Positions 25,415 through 33,316 of a DNA stretch of 64,000 nucleotides are shown one piece after another. Made by a program: the position numbers and the translations under genes. The DNA is taken from the NCBI RefSeq assembly GCF_019801465.1, contig NZ_JAHVJA010000002.1, forward strand, positions 124,001 through 188,000. Direction: 5' to 3'. The first letter of the stretch is position 1; every line of letters starts with the position of its first letter. The DNA comes from Leisingera daeponensis (GTDB lineage: Bacteria > Pseudomonadota > Alphaproteobacteria > Rhodobacterales > Rhodobacteraceae). The notes under the pieces are model-generated. The model saw only the letters and a program-made list of their open reading frames with translations. It was not told the DNA's origin and made no database searches.

Positions 25415-26752
25415 TCAATCCTCAATCAGCTTGCGCGCCAAACTGCGATGGCGCTCAAGCAGCCGGGGCAGATCAAGCGTGGTGACTTCACCATTGCGGA
25501 CAATCTGCCTGCCCTCGACAAACAGATGCTTAACCTGAATCGGCCCTGCCAGCAACAGCGCCGCCGGATCCCAGCTGCCGCTCGAGGCGACGCCGGTGGT
25601 GTCCCAGATGGCGACGTCGGCGCGCTTGCCCGGTTCCAGCCGGCCGCAATCCGGCCGGCCCAGCACATCGGCGCCGCCGCGCGTAGCGATTTCCAATGCC
25701 TCATAAGCGCTCATTGCGTCGGCGCCGTTTGCAACCCGCTGCAGCAGCATCGCCTGGCGCGCCTCGGCGCTGAGGGTGGCCATGTCGTTGCTGGCGGAAC
25801 CATCGACCCCGAGGCCCACCGGCACGCCTGCGTCGCGCATCGCGCGGACCGGCGCAATGCCGCTGCCCAGGCGGCAGTTGGAACAGGGGCAATGGGCAAC
25901 CCCGGTGCGGGTTCTGGAAAATAGATCAATCTCTTGAGCGTCTAGCTTCACGCAATGGGCGTGCCAGACATCGTCCCCGGTCCAGCCCAATTCCTCGGCA
26001 TACTGGCCGGGGCGACAGCCGAATTTCTCCTGTGAATAGGCAATGTCCTCATCGTTTTCAGCCAGGTGGGTGTGCAGCATCACGCCCTTGTCGCGCGCCA
26101 GCAGCGCCGCGTCGCGCATCAGCTCACGGCTGACTGAGAAGGGCGAACAGGGCGCGAGGCCGACCCGGCACATCGAGCCCTCGGACGCGTCGTGGAAGCC
26201 GTCCACCACCCGGATCATGTCGTCGAGGATGGCGCTTTCATTCTCGACAAGGCTGTCGGGCGGCAGGCCGCCGTCGCTTTCGCCGATGCTCATGGCGCCG
26301 CGGGTCGGGTGAAAGCGCAGGCCGATCTCGCGGGCGGCGTGAATGGTGTCCTCGAGCCTCGAGCCGTTTGGGTAAAGATACAGGTGGTCTGAGCTGAGCG
26401 TGCAGCCCGACAGCGCCAGTTCCGCCAGCCCCAGCTGCGCGGAGACGAACATCTCGTCCGGGGTGAAGCGCGCCCAGATCGGGTAGAGCCGCTGCAGCCA
26501 GCCGAACAGCAGCGCATCCTGTGCCCCCGGCACCGCACGGGTGAGATTCTGGTAGAGGTGATGGTGGGTGTTCACCAGCCCCGGGGTCAGAACGCAGCCG
26601 CGGCCGGAGACCACTTCTCCGCCGGTTTGCAGCCCCTGCCCGACCGCGGCAATCTCCCCGCCGCGGATCAGCACATCAGCACCGTGCAGCACACGCCGGT
26701 CGTCGTCCATGGTCAGGACGGTATCAGCATTTTGGATCAGGATCTCTGTCAT
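25415..26752 (-). CDS. 8-oxoguanine deaminase (TRZ/ATZ amidohydrolase family)
   Basis: A 445-residue amidohydrolase with PGLVNTHHHLYQNLTRAVPG as first metal motif, LHTHLAENDEDIAYSQEKFG and DVWHAHCVKLD as later histidines, and GLGVDGSASNDMATLSAEAR with the catalytic aspartate. The LTRAVPGAQDALLFGWLQRLYPIW signature (read in two parts) is that of the 8-oxoguanine deaminases characterised in Pseudomonas, which produce urate from the oxidised base; isocytosine and hydroxyatrazine-like substrates are possible in close relatives. The start ATG follows AAGGAG. It lies between the CAP-domain and HisN-type genes. Confidence 0.85.
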   Translation of the reverse strand: MTEILIQNADTVLTMDDDRRVLHGADVLIRGGEIAAVGQGLQTGGEVVSGRGCVLTPGLVNTHHHLYQNLTRAVPGAQDALLFGWLQRLYPIWARFTPDEMFVSAQLGLAELALSGCTLSSDHLYLYPNGSRLEDTIHAAREIGLRFHPTRGAMSIGESDGGLPPDSLVENESAILDDMIRVVDGFHDASEGSMCRVGLAPCSPFSVSRELMRDAALLARDKGVMLHTHLAENDEDIAYSQEKFGCRPGQYAEELGWTGDDVWHAHCVKLDAQEIDLFSRTRTGVAHCPCSNCRLGSGIAPVRAMRDAGVPVGLGVDGSASNDMATLSAEARQAMLLQRVANGADAMSAYEALEIATRGGADVLGRPDCGRLEPGKRADVAIWDTTGVASSGSWDPAALLLAGPIQVKHLFVEGRQIVRNGEVTTLDLPRLLERHRSLARKLIED

Positions 26753-26822
26753 ATCCACACACTCCTTGAGACAGCCCGCTTCATAGGAATGTGTGATTGA
26801 CCGATGGAAAACGGGCGAAGAA

Positions 26823-26849
26823 CCGGCCTGCGGCGAACTTACAGGCCGG
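26823..26849 (-). terminator. Hairpin after the hisN-type gene
   Basis: CCGGCCTG and CAGGCCGG form an 8-bp stem with an 11-base loop, 12 bp past the stop codon on the minus strand, followed by TTCTTCGCC. The T tail is poor. Confidence 0.4.
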
Positions 26850-26860
26850 GACCGCCGATT

Positions 26861-27661
26861 TCAACCCGTCCGTGTCTGGCGCAGCAGCTCCAGCGCTGCG
26901 GCATGGAGGGTTGCATTGGCCGCCGCCAGAACACGGCCGCCGTTGTGGGCCGGGTTGCCCTGCCAGTCGGTGACAATACCGCCTGCCGCCTGGATCACCG
27001 CAATCGGCGCCTGGATGTCATAGGCGTTCAGCCCGGCCTCAATCACCAGATCCGCCTGCCCGGCCGCAACCAGCGCATAGGCGTAGCAGTCCATGCCGTA
27101 GCGGGTCAGCCGGGCGCGGGCTGCAACGCGTTCAAAACCGGCGCGCTCTTCTGCGGTACCGACCTCAGGGAAGGTTGTGAACAGGATTGAATCCGCCAAC
27201 GCCGCGGTGCCGCGGGTCTGCAGAGGCTTCTTCCCGAGCGGCCCGGTCATGGCGGCGATCTCCGCCCCGCCCCAGAACCGTTCGCCGGTATAGGGCTGGT
27301 CGATCACGCCGAGGAAGGGGCCGGACTCATCCGACAGAGCGATCAGCACCCCCCAGGTCGGGGTGCCGCTGATGAAGCCGCGGGTGCCGTCGATCGGGTC
27401 CAGCACCCAGGTGCGGCCGGACCTGCCGGGATCCGCGCCGAATTCCTCGCCGAGGATACCGTCATCCGGGCGCAGTTCCGCCAGCACCGCGCGCATCGCC
27501 TGCTCGGCGGCGCGGTCGGCCACGGTTACCGGATCAAACCCGCCTGCGAGCTTGTTCTCGGCATTTAATGAAGGGGTTCTGAAATGCGGCAGGATGGCAG
27601 CGCGGGCCGCGTCTGCCATCCTGTTCGCTACGTCGAGATCCGTGAGTGCTGCCTGTGTCAT
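26861..27661 (-). CDS. hisN: Inositol-monophosphatase-fold histidinol-phosphatase
   Basis: A 266-residue protein of the Li+-sensitive phosphatase superfamily. GILGEEFGADPGRSG supplies the first metal glutamates, WVLDPIDGTRGFISGTPTWG is the DPxDGT metal motif with the FISG-PTWG extension typical of HisN, and NAYDIQAPIAVIQAAGGIVTDW carries the last aspartate. HisN removes phosphate from histidinol phosphate in histidine synthesis. No other his gene is near, so activity on inositol or other sugar phosphates cannot be ruled out. It lies 114 bp downstream of the XRE regulator gene. Confidence 0.82.
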   Translation of the reverse strand: MTQAALTDLDVANRMADAARAAILPHFRTPSLNAENKLAGGFDPVTVADRAAEQAMRAVLAELRPDDGILGEEFGADPGRSGRTWVLDPIDGTRGFISGTPTWGVLIALSDESGPFLGVIDQPYTGERFWGGAEIAAMTGPLGKKPLQTRGTAALADSILFTTFPEVGTAEERAGFERVAARARLTRYGMDCYAYALVAAGQADLVIEAGLNAYDIQAPIAVIQAAGGIVTDWQGNPAHNGGRVLAAANATLHAAALELLRQTRTG

Positions 27662-27730
27662 ACGTGAACGGGTGCCACCCGGACGCTTTCATTGCAAGCG
27701 CAAACCTCGCCATTCGCAGGGTCTGCGCTG

Positions 27731-27756
27731 CGACTTCCGGTCAGGCCCGGAAGTCG
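27731..27756. terminator. Perfect hairpin between XRE regulator and hisN-type gene
   Basis: CGACTTCCGG and CCGGAAGTCG form a 10-bp perfect stem with a 6-base loop, 20 bp beyond the XRE gene's stop codon on the minus strand. There is no T tail, so it may terminate with Rho or stabilise the transcript end. Confidence 0.45.
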
Positions 27757-27775
27757 ACCGGGGCCTGCCGCGGTC

Positions 27776-28147
27776 TTAGGCGACGTCGCTCAGCACCCGG
27801 GCCAGTTCGAACAGGCGCCGCCGCTGATTTTCCGGGATCGAGTAATAGGACCGCACCAGGTCCAGCGCTTCCTTGTCCCCCATCAGATCCTCCGGTACGG
27901 AGGCCTTCTCCGCCGGGGCCTTCCCCTCTTCCTGCAAGCCTTCGAAGAAGAAGCTCACCGGAACTTCCAGCGCGTCGGAAATGTCCCATAAGCGGGAGGC
28001 GCTGACCCGGTTGGCACCGGTTTCATACTTCTGAATTTGCTGGAACTTGATGCCGACCTGCTCGGCGAGCTGCTGCTGCGTCATGCCAATCAGCCACCGG
28101 CGGTGACGGATGCGCTTTCCCACATGCACGTCTACGGGATGAGCCAT
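27776..28147 (-). CDS. XRE-family regulator, alphaproteobacterial SinR-like type
   Basis: A 123-residue protein. A helix-turn-helix at about residues 10-65 (GMTQQQLAEQVGIKFQQIQK, then YETGANRVSASRLWDIS) is followed by a helical tail with RSYYSIPENQRRRLFELARVL. This exact layout is found in a group of conserved single-domain regulators of Alphaproteobacteria. The tail likely mediates dimer formation. The ATG at 28147 has TAGGAG seven bases upstream. It stands alone between a 348-bp gap and the hisN-type gene; targets are not known from sequence. Confidence 0.88.
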   Translation of the reverse strand: MAHPVDVHVGKRIRHRRWLIGMTQQQLAEQVGIKFQQIQKYETGANRVSASRLWDISDALEVPVSFFFEGLQEEGKAPAEKASVPEDLMGDKEALDLVRSYYSIPENQRRRLFELARVLSDVA

Positions 28148-28495
28148 GCGTTTCTCCTAACTGTCATTGTGGCCAAACCCGGACCGCTCAACCAATAACC
28201 CGTTCCGGCAGCTGTAGATGCCTGCCGGAAACACGTTTCCCCATCAGAGCGATCAGACTTCAACCTCTGAGCAAAAGTGTACAACCCTTGCGGTTGATTG
28301 CAAGGCTGCCGTCGCCCCTGACGGGGCCTTGTAACCCAAGCGCATGATTTCGCGAAGCATTTTCCCAAACGTTTTATTGCCAATCAGCTGCGGATCGCGT
28401 ACCTCCCCAGAAATAGCGAGGTGTAACCCCCGGCAGCACCCCGACAGTGTGGCAGCGCGAATCACGCTGATTCCCGCAAAAGGTGAGGAAAACAC
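28148..28495. other. Divergent intergenic region, XRE regulator / quinone oxidoreductase
   Basis: This 348-bp gap contains the upstream regions of both divergent genes. An inverted repeat CCTTGC-N8-GCAAGG lies at 28286-28305, about 140 bp before the XRE start, and a small GCCCC-TGAC-GGGGC hairpin at 28314-28327. The repeat could be an operator, but I have no direct support. No coding sequence is convincing. Confidence 0.45.
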
Positions 28496-29461
28496 ATGCA
28501 GGCCTTCCAAATCTCCGCTGCCGGCTGCGCGCCGGCCCTGACCGAAACGGACTGCCCGGCGCCCGGCCCGGGCGAAGCGGCCGTTGCCTTGCGCGCCTGC
28601 GGCCTGAACTTTGCCGATCTCCTGATGATGAAGGGGACTTACCAGGACACTCCCGAACCGCCGTTCACCCTGGGGCTGGAGGCCGCCGGGGTGGTAACTG
28701 CGCTCGGGGACGGCGCGGAAGGGTTTGCCGTTGGCGACCGGGTGGCGGTGTTCGGCGGCTCCGGCGGCCTGGCCGAGGCCGGGGTGTTCAGCACCGAGCG
28801 GCTGATCCGGATCCCGGATGCGATGAGTTTCGAACATGCCGCAGCCATGCAGATTGCCTACGGCACCAGCCACATGGCGCTGGATCACTGCGCCCGGCTG
28901 CAGCCCGGCGAGACCCTGCTGGTCACCGGCGCCGCTGGCGGCGTCGGACTGACGGCGGTGGAAATCGGCAAGCTGATGGGCGCAACGGTGATCGCCCAGG
29001 CCCGCGGTCAGGACAAGCTGGACGTGGCTGCGGCAGCCGGCGCAGATCATCTGATTGACGCCAGTGAGGATCTGCGCAGCGCGGTGAAGGCGCTTGGCGG
29101 CGCTGATGTGGTATATGATGCGATTGGCGGCGATGTGTGGAAAGCGGCCTTCCGCTCCGCCAACCCGGGCGCGCGGCTGCTGCCGGTGGGCTTTGCCGGA
29201 GGCGAGGTGCCGCAGATCCCGGCCAACCACCTGCTGGTCAAGAACCTGACGGTGATCGGCTTCTATCTGGGCGGCTACATGAAGTTCCGTCCCGAAGCGG
29301 TGCGCCGGTCCTTCGAGACGCTGTTCGCCTGGCACGGCGAAGGGCGCATCAAACCGCACATCAGCCACACACTTCCGCTGGCGCAGGCGGCAGAGGGGCT
29401 GGAGCTGCTGCGCAGCCGCAAATCCACCGGCAAGGTGGTGATCACCATGGGCGGCAGCTGA
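28496..29461 (+). CDS. NADPH:quinone oxidoreductase, zinc-free MDR family
   Basis: A 321-residue medium-chain reductase. The N-terminal GroES-like domain has LRACGLNFADLLMMKGTYQ and PFTLGLEAAGVVTALGDG; the Rossmann domain has LLVTGAAGGVGLTAVEIGKL, the nucleotide-binding motif. No zinc-binding cysteine cluster is present, which places it with quinone oxidoreductases or zeta-crystallin-like enzymes rather than alcohol dehydrogenases. In the cytoplasm it would reduce quinones or enones with NADPH. GTGAGG upstream supports the start. It is convergent with a LysR regulator gene. Confidence 0.88.
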   Translation: MQAFQISAAGCAPALTETDCPAPGPGEAAVALRACGLNFADLLMMKGTYQDTPEPPFTLGLEAAGVVTALGDGAEGFAVGDRVAVFGGSGGLAEAGVFSTERLIRIPDAMSFEHAAAMQIAYGTSHMALDHCARLQPGETLLVTGAAGGVGLTAVEIGKLMGATVIAQARGQDKLDVAAAAGADHLIDASEDLRSAVKALGGADVVYDAIGGDVWKAAFRSANPGARLLPVGFAGGEVPQIPANHLLVKNLTVIGFYLGGYMKFRPEAVRRSFETLFAWHGEGRIKPHISHTLPLAQAAEGLELLRSRKSTGKVVITMGGS

Positions 29462-29519
29462 CAGGCCGCCCCGCCCCGGCCCAAGGGCGCTTTCCAGGGG
29501 CGGCTTTCCCGCCTGCTTG

Positions 29520-30401
29520 TCAGCTGGCAGCGCGCAAAGGCGCAGCCCACAACCCCTGGAAGCCTTGCCGGATGAACTCGGCGAGTTCCTCGACATAGGG
29601 CGCCCGCACGCGCTCTGCCCCGTAGAGATTGATGTGCTGCATCGGCAGTTCAGGCAAGCCGCAGCCCTGGCCGATCAGCTCCTGGTATGACGGCTGGGTG
29701 CCTTCCAGCAGCACGCCCACCGCCAGATCGGCGCTGACGGTGGCCTCAACCGTTCGGTCGGAATCGCTGTCCAGCGCCATTTCCCACTCGATGCCCGCCT
29801 GATCCAGCGCCGCGGTCGCCACCGGGCGGAAGCTGCAGTTGCGGCAGAAGCCAAGCCGCAGGGGACGCTGCCGCCAGACCGCCCCGTCCGGCGCACCGAC
29901 CCAGCGCAGCGGCATGCTATGGATCGTCTCACCACCCTCGCCCGCCCCGGTTTCTGTGGTCAGGATCAGGTCGAAGGCGCCGCGCGAGAACTCGGTCTTG
30001 AGGTCGCGGGTATTGGAGGTGCAGAGGTTCACGTTGACCCGCGGATAGCTGAGGCTGAACCGCTTCAGCACCTGCGGGATGACCGGGTGCACAACATCAT
30101 GCGGCACTCCCAGCAGAACCTCGCCTTCAAACGCCTGATCGGTCAGCCGGCTGATCACCTCATCGTTCAGCGCCACCATCTTGCGGGCATAGCCCAGCAT
30201 CTGCTCGCCCTCGGCCGTCAGCGCGATGGTGCGGCCCGAGCGGTCCAGCAGTTCCAGCCCCAAAAGCTCCTCCAGCCGCTTCATCTGCATGGAGACCGCC
30301 GACTGGGTGAGGTGCAGGAAACCGGCGGCGCGGGTCACGCCGCCGTATTCGGCCACCGCCACAAAAGAGCGGAGCGTGGTGATATCAAGATTTCTTACCA
30401 T
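29520..30401 (-). CDS. LysR-family transcriptional regulator
   Basis: A 293-residue LysR protein. The helix-turn-helix is at about residues 4-62 (FVAVAEYGGVTRAAGFLHLT, QSAVSMQMKRLEELLG) and the effector domain follows, with EVLLGVPHDVVHPVIPQVLK. The start may be the ATG at 30401 or a GTG three bases earlier. A 15-bp dyad with T-N11-A form lies 10 bp before the start and may be its own binding site. It is divergent from the DUF1127 gene and convergent with the quinone oxidoreductase, so the DUF1127 gene is the most natural target. Effector unknown. Confidence 0.88.
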   Translation of the reverse strand: MVRNLDITTLRSFVAVAEYGGVTRAAGFLHLTQSAVSMQMKRLEELLGLELLDRSGRTIALTAEGEQMLGYARKMVALNDEVISRLTDQAFEGEVLLGVPHDVVHPVIPQVLKRFSLSYPRVNVNLCTSNTRDLKTEFSRGAFDLILTTETGAGEGGETIHSMPLRWVGAPDGAVWRQRPLRLGFCRNCSFRPVATAALDQAGIEWEMALDSDSDRTVEATVSADLAVGVLLEGTQPSYQELIGQGCGLPELPMQHINLYGAERVRAPYVEELAEFIRQGFQGLWAAPLRAAS

Positions 30402-30410
30402 CACGGAACC

Positions 30411-30425
30411 TGATTCATTGGATCA
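30411..30425. promoter_or_regulatory. LysR-type box candidate
   Basis: TGATTCATTGGATCA has dyad symmetry and T-N11-A spacing as in LysR binding boxes. It lies between the LysR gene and the divergent DUF1127 gene. AAAAC-ATTC-GTTTT directly follows (30426-30439). Confidence 0.45.
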
Positions 30426-30526
30426 AAAACATTCGTTTTCAAAATATGCCACACCGGTCCATATTCATCAACACAATTGATCGCCCAAAAGGGAAGCATC
30501 ACAAACACAACTGAAGGACCACAGCC

Positions 30527-30748
30527 ATGACCCTCGCAACCTCCTCCTGCTCCGCCCCCTGCGCCCCTGGCAAGCCGCAGCTGTCCCTGACCGCGCGCCT
30601 GAGCCTGCACCTGGCCGCCTGGCGCCAGCGCCGCCAGCTGGCGCGGCTGGATGCGCGCGCCCTGGAGGATATCGGCGTGACCCGCGCCCAGGCTGACGCG
30701 GAGGCCCGCGGCGGGTTCTGGAAAGCGCCGGATCACTGGCGCAGCTAA
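30527..30748 (+). CDS. DUF1127 small protein
   Basis: A 73-residue protein whose C-terminal half, AWRQRRQLARLDARALEDIG followed by VTRAQADAEA, is the arginine-rich YjiS-like DUF1127 motif. Such small basic proteins in Alphaproteobacteria are often induced by stress or phosphate limitation, and some take part in RNA turnover; no role is shown for this one. GAAGGA upstream supports the start. It is divergent from the LysR regulator and is closed by a good terminator, so it is a single-gene unit. Confidence 0.85.
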   Translation: MTLATSSCSAPCAPGKPQLSLTARLSLHLAAWRQRRQLARLDARALEDIGVTRAQADAEARGGFWKAPDHWRS

Positions 30749-30782
30749 GGCAGCCCGGCCTCTCCCGGCAGCCACTTTCCGG

Positions 30783-30818
30783 ACGGGCCGCCGCAGCGCG
30801 GCCCGTTTGGTTGTTTTT
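30783..30818 (+). terminator. Terminator of the DUF1127 gene
   Basis: ACGGGCCGC and GCGGCCCGT form a 9-bp stem with a 6-base loop, then TTGGTTGTTTTT. It lies 34 bp beyond the stop codon. Confidence 0.8.
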
Positions 30819-30945
30819 CATGCATTTCTTTGCTCGAAATACTTGAACCGAACTGCGCTTCACCCGATATTTGGCAGGAAAGCTGCGGCCCGCGGTCCCA
30901 TTCGTGTGCCGGCAGCGAGGGAGTAGATTACGGAGACCATTCCAA

Positions 30946-31722
30946 ATGGCACAATTCGACACCATCCGCTCTGCCGCAGGCGCCCGCGCTGCGCAGATTG
31001 ATGAGGGCCTCCGCGCCCATATGAACAAAGTGTATGCCACCATGTCGGCAGGCACGTTCATCACCTTCCTGGCCGCCTGGGCGATTGCCGGGCTGTCGGT
31101 CACCTCGGACCCGGCCAATGCCGTGGCCCAGCTGAGCGCAGACAAGTATCTGACCAACGTCGGCTATGCGCTTTATGCCTCGCCGCTGAAGTGGGTCATC
31201 ATGTTCGCACCGCTGGCCTTCATCTTTGGCATCGGCGCCGCCGCCAACCGCATGTCCGCGGCCGGCGTGCAGCTGCTGTTCTACGTCTTCGCGACCGTGA
31301 TGGGCCTGTCGATCAGCTCGATCTTCCTGGTCTTCACCGGCGAGAGCATCGTGCAGGTGTTCCTGGTCACCTCCATCGCCTTTGCGGGCCTGTCGCTGGT
31401 GGGCTACACCACCAAGAAGGACCTCAGCGGCATGGGCTCCTTCCTGATCATGGGCCTGATCGGCCTGATCGTGGCGTCGATCGTCAACATCTTCCTGGCG
31501 TCTTCCGCCATGGCGTTTGCGATCTCCGTGATCGGCGTGCTGATCTTTGCGGGCCTGACCGCCTATGACACCCAGCGCATCAAGAACGACTACCTGCAGC
31601 ACGCCCACATGGGCGACCAGGAGTGGCTGGCGAAATCCGCGATCATGGGCGCGCTGAGCCTGTATCTGGACTTCATCAACATGTTCATGATGCTGCTCCA
31701 GCTGCTTGGAAACCGCGAATAA
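30946..31722 (+). CDS. Bax inhibitor-1/YccA family membrane protein
   Basis: A 258-residue integral membrane protein with seven hydrophobic helices. The family signature ILIFAGLTAYDTQRIKN-like stretch VLIFAGLTAYDTQRIKNDYL, with its conserved aspartate, is near the C-terminus, followed by SLYLDFINMFMMLLQLLGNR. BI-1 homologues form pH-sensitive calcium leak channels or interact with the membrane quality-control protease FtsH. The ATG at 30946 gives the typical MAQFDTIRSAAGARAAQIDE N-terminus and has GGAG upstream. Own terminator follows, so this is a single-gene unit. Confidence 0.93.
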   Translation: MAQFDTIRSAAGARAAQIDEGLRAHMNKVYATMSAGTFITFLAAWAIAGLSVTSDPANAVAQLSADKYLTNVGYALYASPLKWVIMFAPLAFIFGIGAAANRMSAAGVQLLFYVFATVMGLSISSIFLVFTGESIVQVFLVTSIAFAGLSLVGYTTKKDLSGMGSFLIMGLIGLIVASIVNIFLASSAMAFAISVIGVLIFAGLTAYDTQRIKNDYLQHAHMGDQEWLAKSAIMGALSLYLDFINMFMMLLQLLGNRE

Positions 31723-31748
31723 CCGCAGGCCACATTCCAAAACAGCGA

Positions 31749-31777
31749 GGGGCGGATCTCAACGATCCGCCCCTTTT
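31749..31777 (+). terminator. Terminator of the BI-1 gene
   Basis: GGGGCGGATC and GATCCGCCCC form a 10-bp perfect stem with loop TCAAC, followed by TTTT. It lies 26 bp past the stop codon. Confidence 0.88.
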
Positions 31778-31808
31778 CATTTGAACAACAATAACAGGGA
31801 AAGCACCC

Positions 31809-32282
31809 ATGAAAATTATTGAGATTCCGGCGGCAGAGGCAGGCCGCCTGCTGCCGCTTCTGCAGGACCTGCACGCGCTGCACGCACAGCATCAGCCGGA
31901 GCGGCATATTCCAGCCCCGGGCAGCGACGATCTGGCCGCCTGGCTGCAGGACTGGCTGCAGGAGGACAACGTCTTCGCGCTGGCGGCAGAAAGCCCTCAG
32001 GGCGCACTGCTGGGCTATCTGATCTATGAGCTGCAGGACCGCCCGGCCCTGCCCGTCCGCCCGGCTGAAACCCGGGCCATGCTGCACCATATCTCGGTGA
32101 CCGAAGCCTGGCGCCGGATGGGCGTCGGCAAGGCGCTGGTGGAGGCGATGAAGACGCGGGCGCTGGCGGCGGGCGCCACGGTGGTTGCGGCCACCTATGC
32201 GCCGTTCAACAGCGCCTCCGCCGCGCTGATGCAGGGCATGGGCATGTCGCCGGTGCTGACCATGGCGGAGTGGCGGGCCTAG
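31809..32282 (+). CDS. GNAT-family N-acetyltransferase
   Basis: A 157-residue GCN5-related acyltransferase. The acetyl-CoA binding motif is in HHISVTEAWRRMGVGKALVE (about residues 97-116), preceded by the strand LLGYLIYELQ. The C-terminal part ATYAPFNSASAALMQGMGM is typical of the fold. Substrate unknown; members acetylate amines on small molecules or proteins. It follows the BI-1 terminator by about 30 bp on the same strand and converges with a secreted hypothetical protein two bases away. Confidence 0.88.
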   Translation: MKIIEIPAAEAGRLLPLLQDLHALHAQHQPERHIPAPGSDDLAAWLQDWLQEDNVFALAAESPQGALLGYLIYELQDRPALPVRPAETRAMLHHISVTEAWRRMGVGKALVEAMKTRALAAGATVVAATYAPFNSASAALMQGMGMSPVLTMAEWRA

Positions 32283-32284
32283 GA

Positions 32285-32710
32285 TCAGGAGCCTGAGCAG
32301 TCGAGGGCGGCGGAAACAGCGACCGCCCCCTGCCGGCCTGCAACCGTGCGGAAGCTTCCCTCCACGCGGCAGCCTGAGGCGCTGCGGAGCATCTCCAGCA
32401 GCTCAGCCCCGGCAATGTCGGGCAGGACGGGCACCAAGCTGGTTTCAGGCACGCTCAGCACCGCCACACCGGCACTCCCGGAGCGCACCAGGCTCAGCGC
32501 CAGCTTCCGGCCGTTCAGGCGCACAAATATTGCTTCGGCCGCCTCTGCCCGCCAAGAGGCCGCAGCCGCAGCCGGCAAAGGCTCAGAATGAACGGGCGGC
32601 GGCAGCGGCACGGCCACCTTAGCCTCATAGAAACCGGATACCGGCACCCCGGCCACTGACAGTACCGCTGCCAATACCAATACTCTCACAGCACATCCAC
32701 CTGCTTTCAT
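32285..32710 (-). CDS. Hypothetical exported protein, 141 residues
   Basis: The protein begins with a basic and hydrophobic stretch VRVLVLAAVLSVAGVPVSG (residues 8-26) that looks like a signal peptide or anchor. The rest has no recognised domain; it contains two cysteines in the mature part (SGCRVEGSF and ALDCSGS) that could form a disulfide outside the cytoplasm. It is convergent with the GNAT gene and stands alone on its strand. Codon pattern and GC content match the neighbours, so I regard it as a real gene of unknown function. Confidence 0.6.
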   Translation of the reverse strand: MKAGGCAVRVLVLAAVLSVAGVPVSGFYEAKVAVPLPPPVHSEPLPAAAAASWRAEAAEAIFVRLNGRKLALSLVRSGSAGVAVLSVPETSLVPVLPDIAGAELLEMLRSASGCRVEGSFRTVAGRQGAVAVSAALDCSGS

Positions 32711-32830
32711 TGCAACCCACGGCTGTCAGGCTAGAAAGCAAATGGGGCGACAAGATGCCGGGCTGCCGGGTAATCCATGCGGCATTTTCGGACAATTGCG
32801 GACAGCGGGCAGAACCAGCCGTCCGGCCCC

Positions 32831-32865
32831 AAAAGAAAACGGGCCGCGCATTGCGCGACCCGTTT
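32831..32865 (-). terminator. Terminator of rpmG
   Basis: In the minus direction AAACGGGTCGCGC and GCGCGGCCCGTTT pair (one G-T wobble) around AAT, followed by TCTTTT. It begins 25 bp after the rpmG stop codon. Confidence 0.88.
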
Positions 32866-32890
32866 CCGGAATTCGGTCTGTAAGGAAGGC

Positions 32891-33058
32891 TTACTTGATT
32901 TTGCCTTCTTTGTACTCGACGTGCTTGCGCACGACCGGGTCGTATTTGCGCACGACCATTTTCTCGGTCATGGTGCGTGCGTTTTTCTTGGTCACATAGA
33001 AGTGGCCGGTGCCCGCGCTCGAGTTCAGGCGGATCTTGATGGTGGTCGGCTTCGCCAT
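32891..33058 (-). CDS. rpmG: 50S ribosomal protein L33
   Basis: A 55-residue basic protein, [20 protein letters not shown] at the start and [20 protein letters not shown] further on, the typical sequence of bacterial L33 without the zinc-binding cysteines (the C-minus form). It is part of the large ribosomal subunit near the tRNA exit site. The ATG was chosen for the canonical N-terminus and a GGAGAAGC ribosome-binding site; the longer open frame upstream to 33472 is spurious. It has its own terminator. The C-minus form does not need zinc, so this gene is not expected to be zinc-regulated. Confidence 0.96.
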   Translation of the reverse strand: MAKPTTIKIRLNSSAGTGHFYVTKKNARTMTEKMVVRKYDPVVRKHVEYKEGKIK

Positions 33059-33316
33059 GGTGCTTCTCCTGCGTCCGAAAAGGCAGGGGCCTCTCGGTAA
33101 ATTCCTATCTGAAGCCCGGCTTTTACCTGCCCTGCGCCCCAAGTCAACAGCAGAATTGCCCGGAAACCGCCCCGGAAGGCCAATTCGGCCAGCGAGGCGG
33201 CTGAACAGGGCCATTAAACCGCATTGCGCCCGGCAAGGCGCGGTGAAACGTAGCCTCAGCACCCGTTTGCCCCATTTCAATGCATGAACGCCCGCCCCTA
33301 GCCCGAAAGCCTGCCG

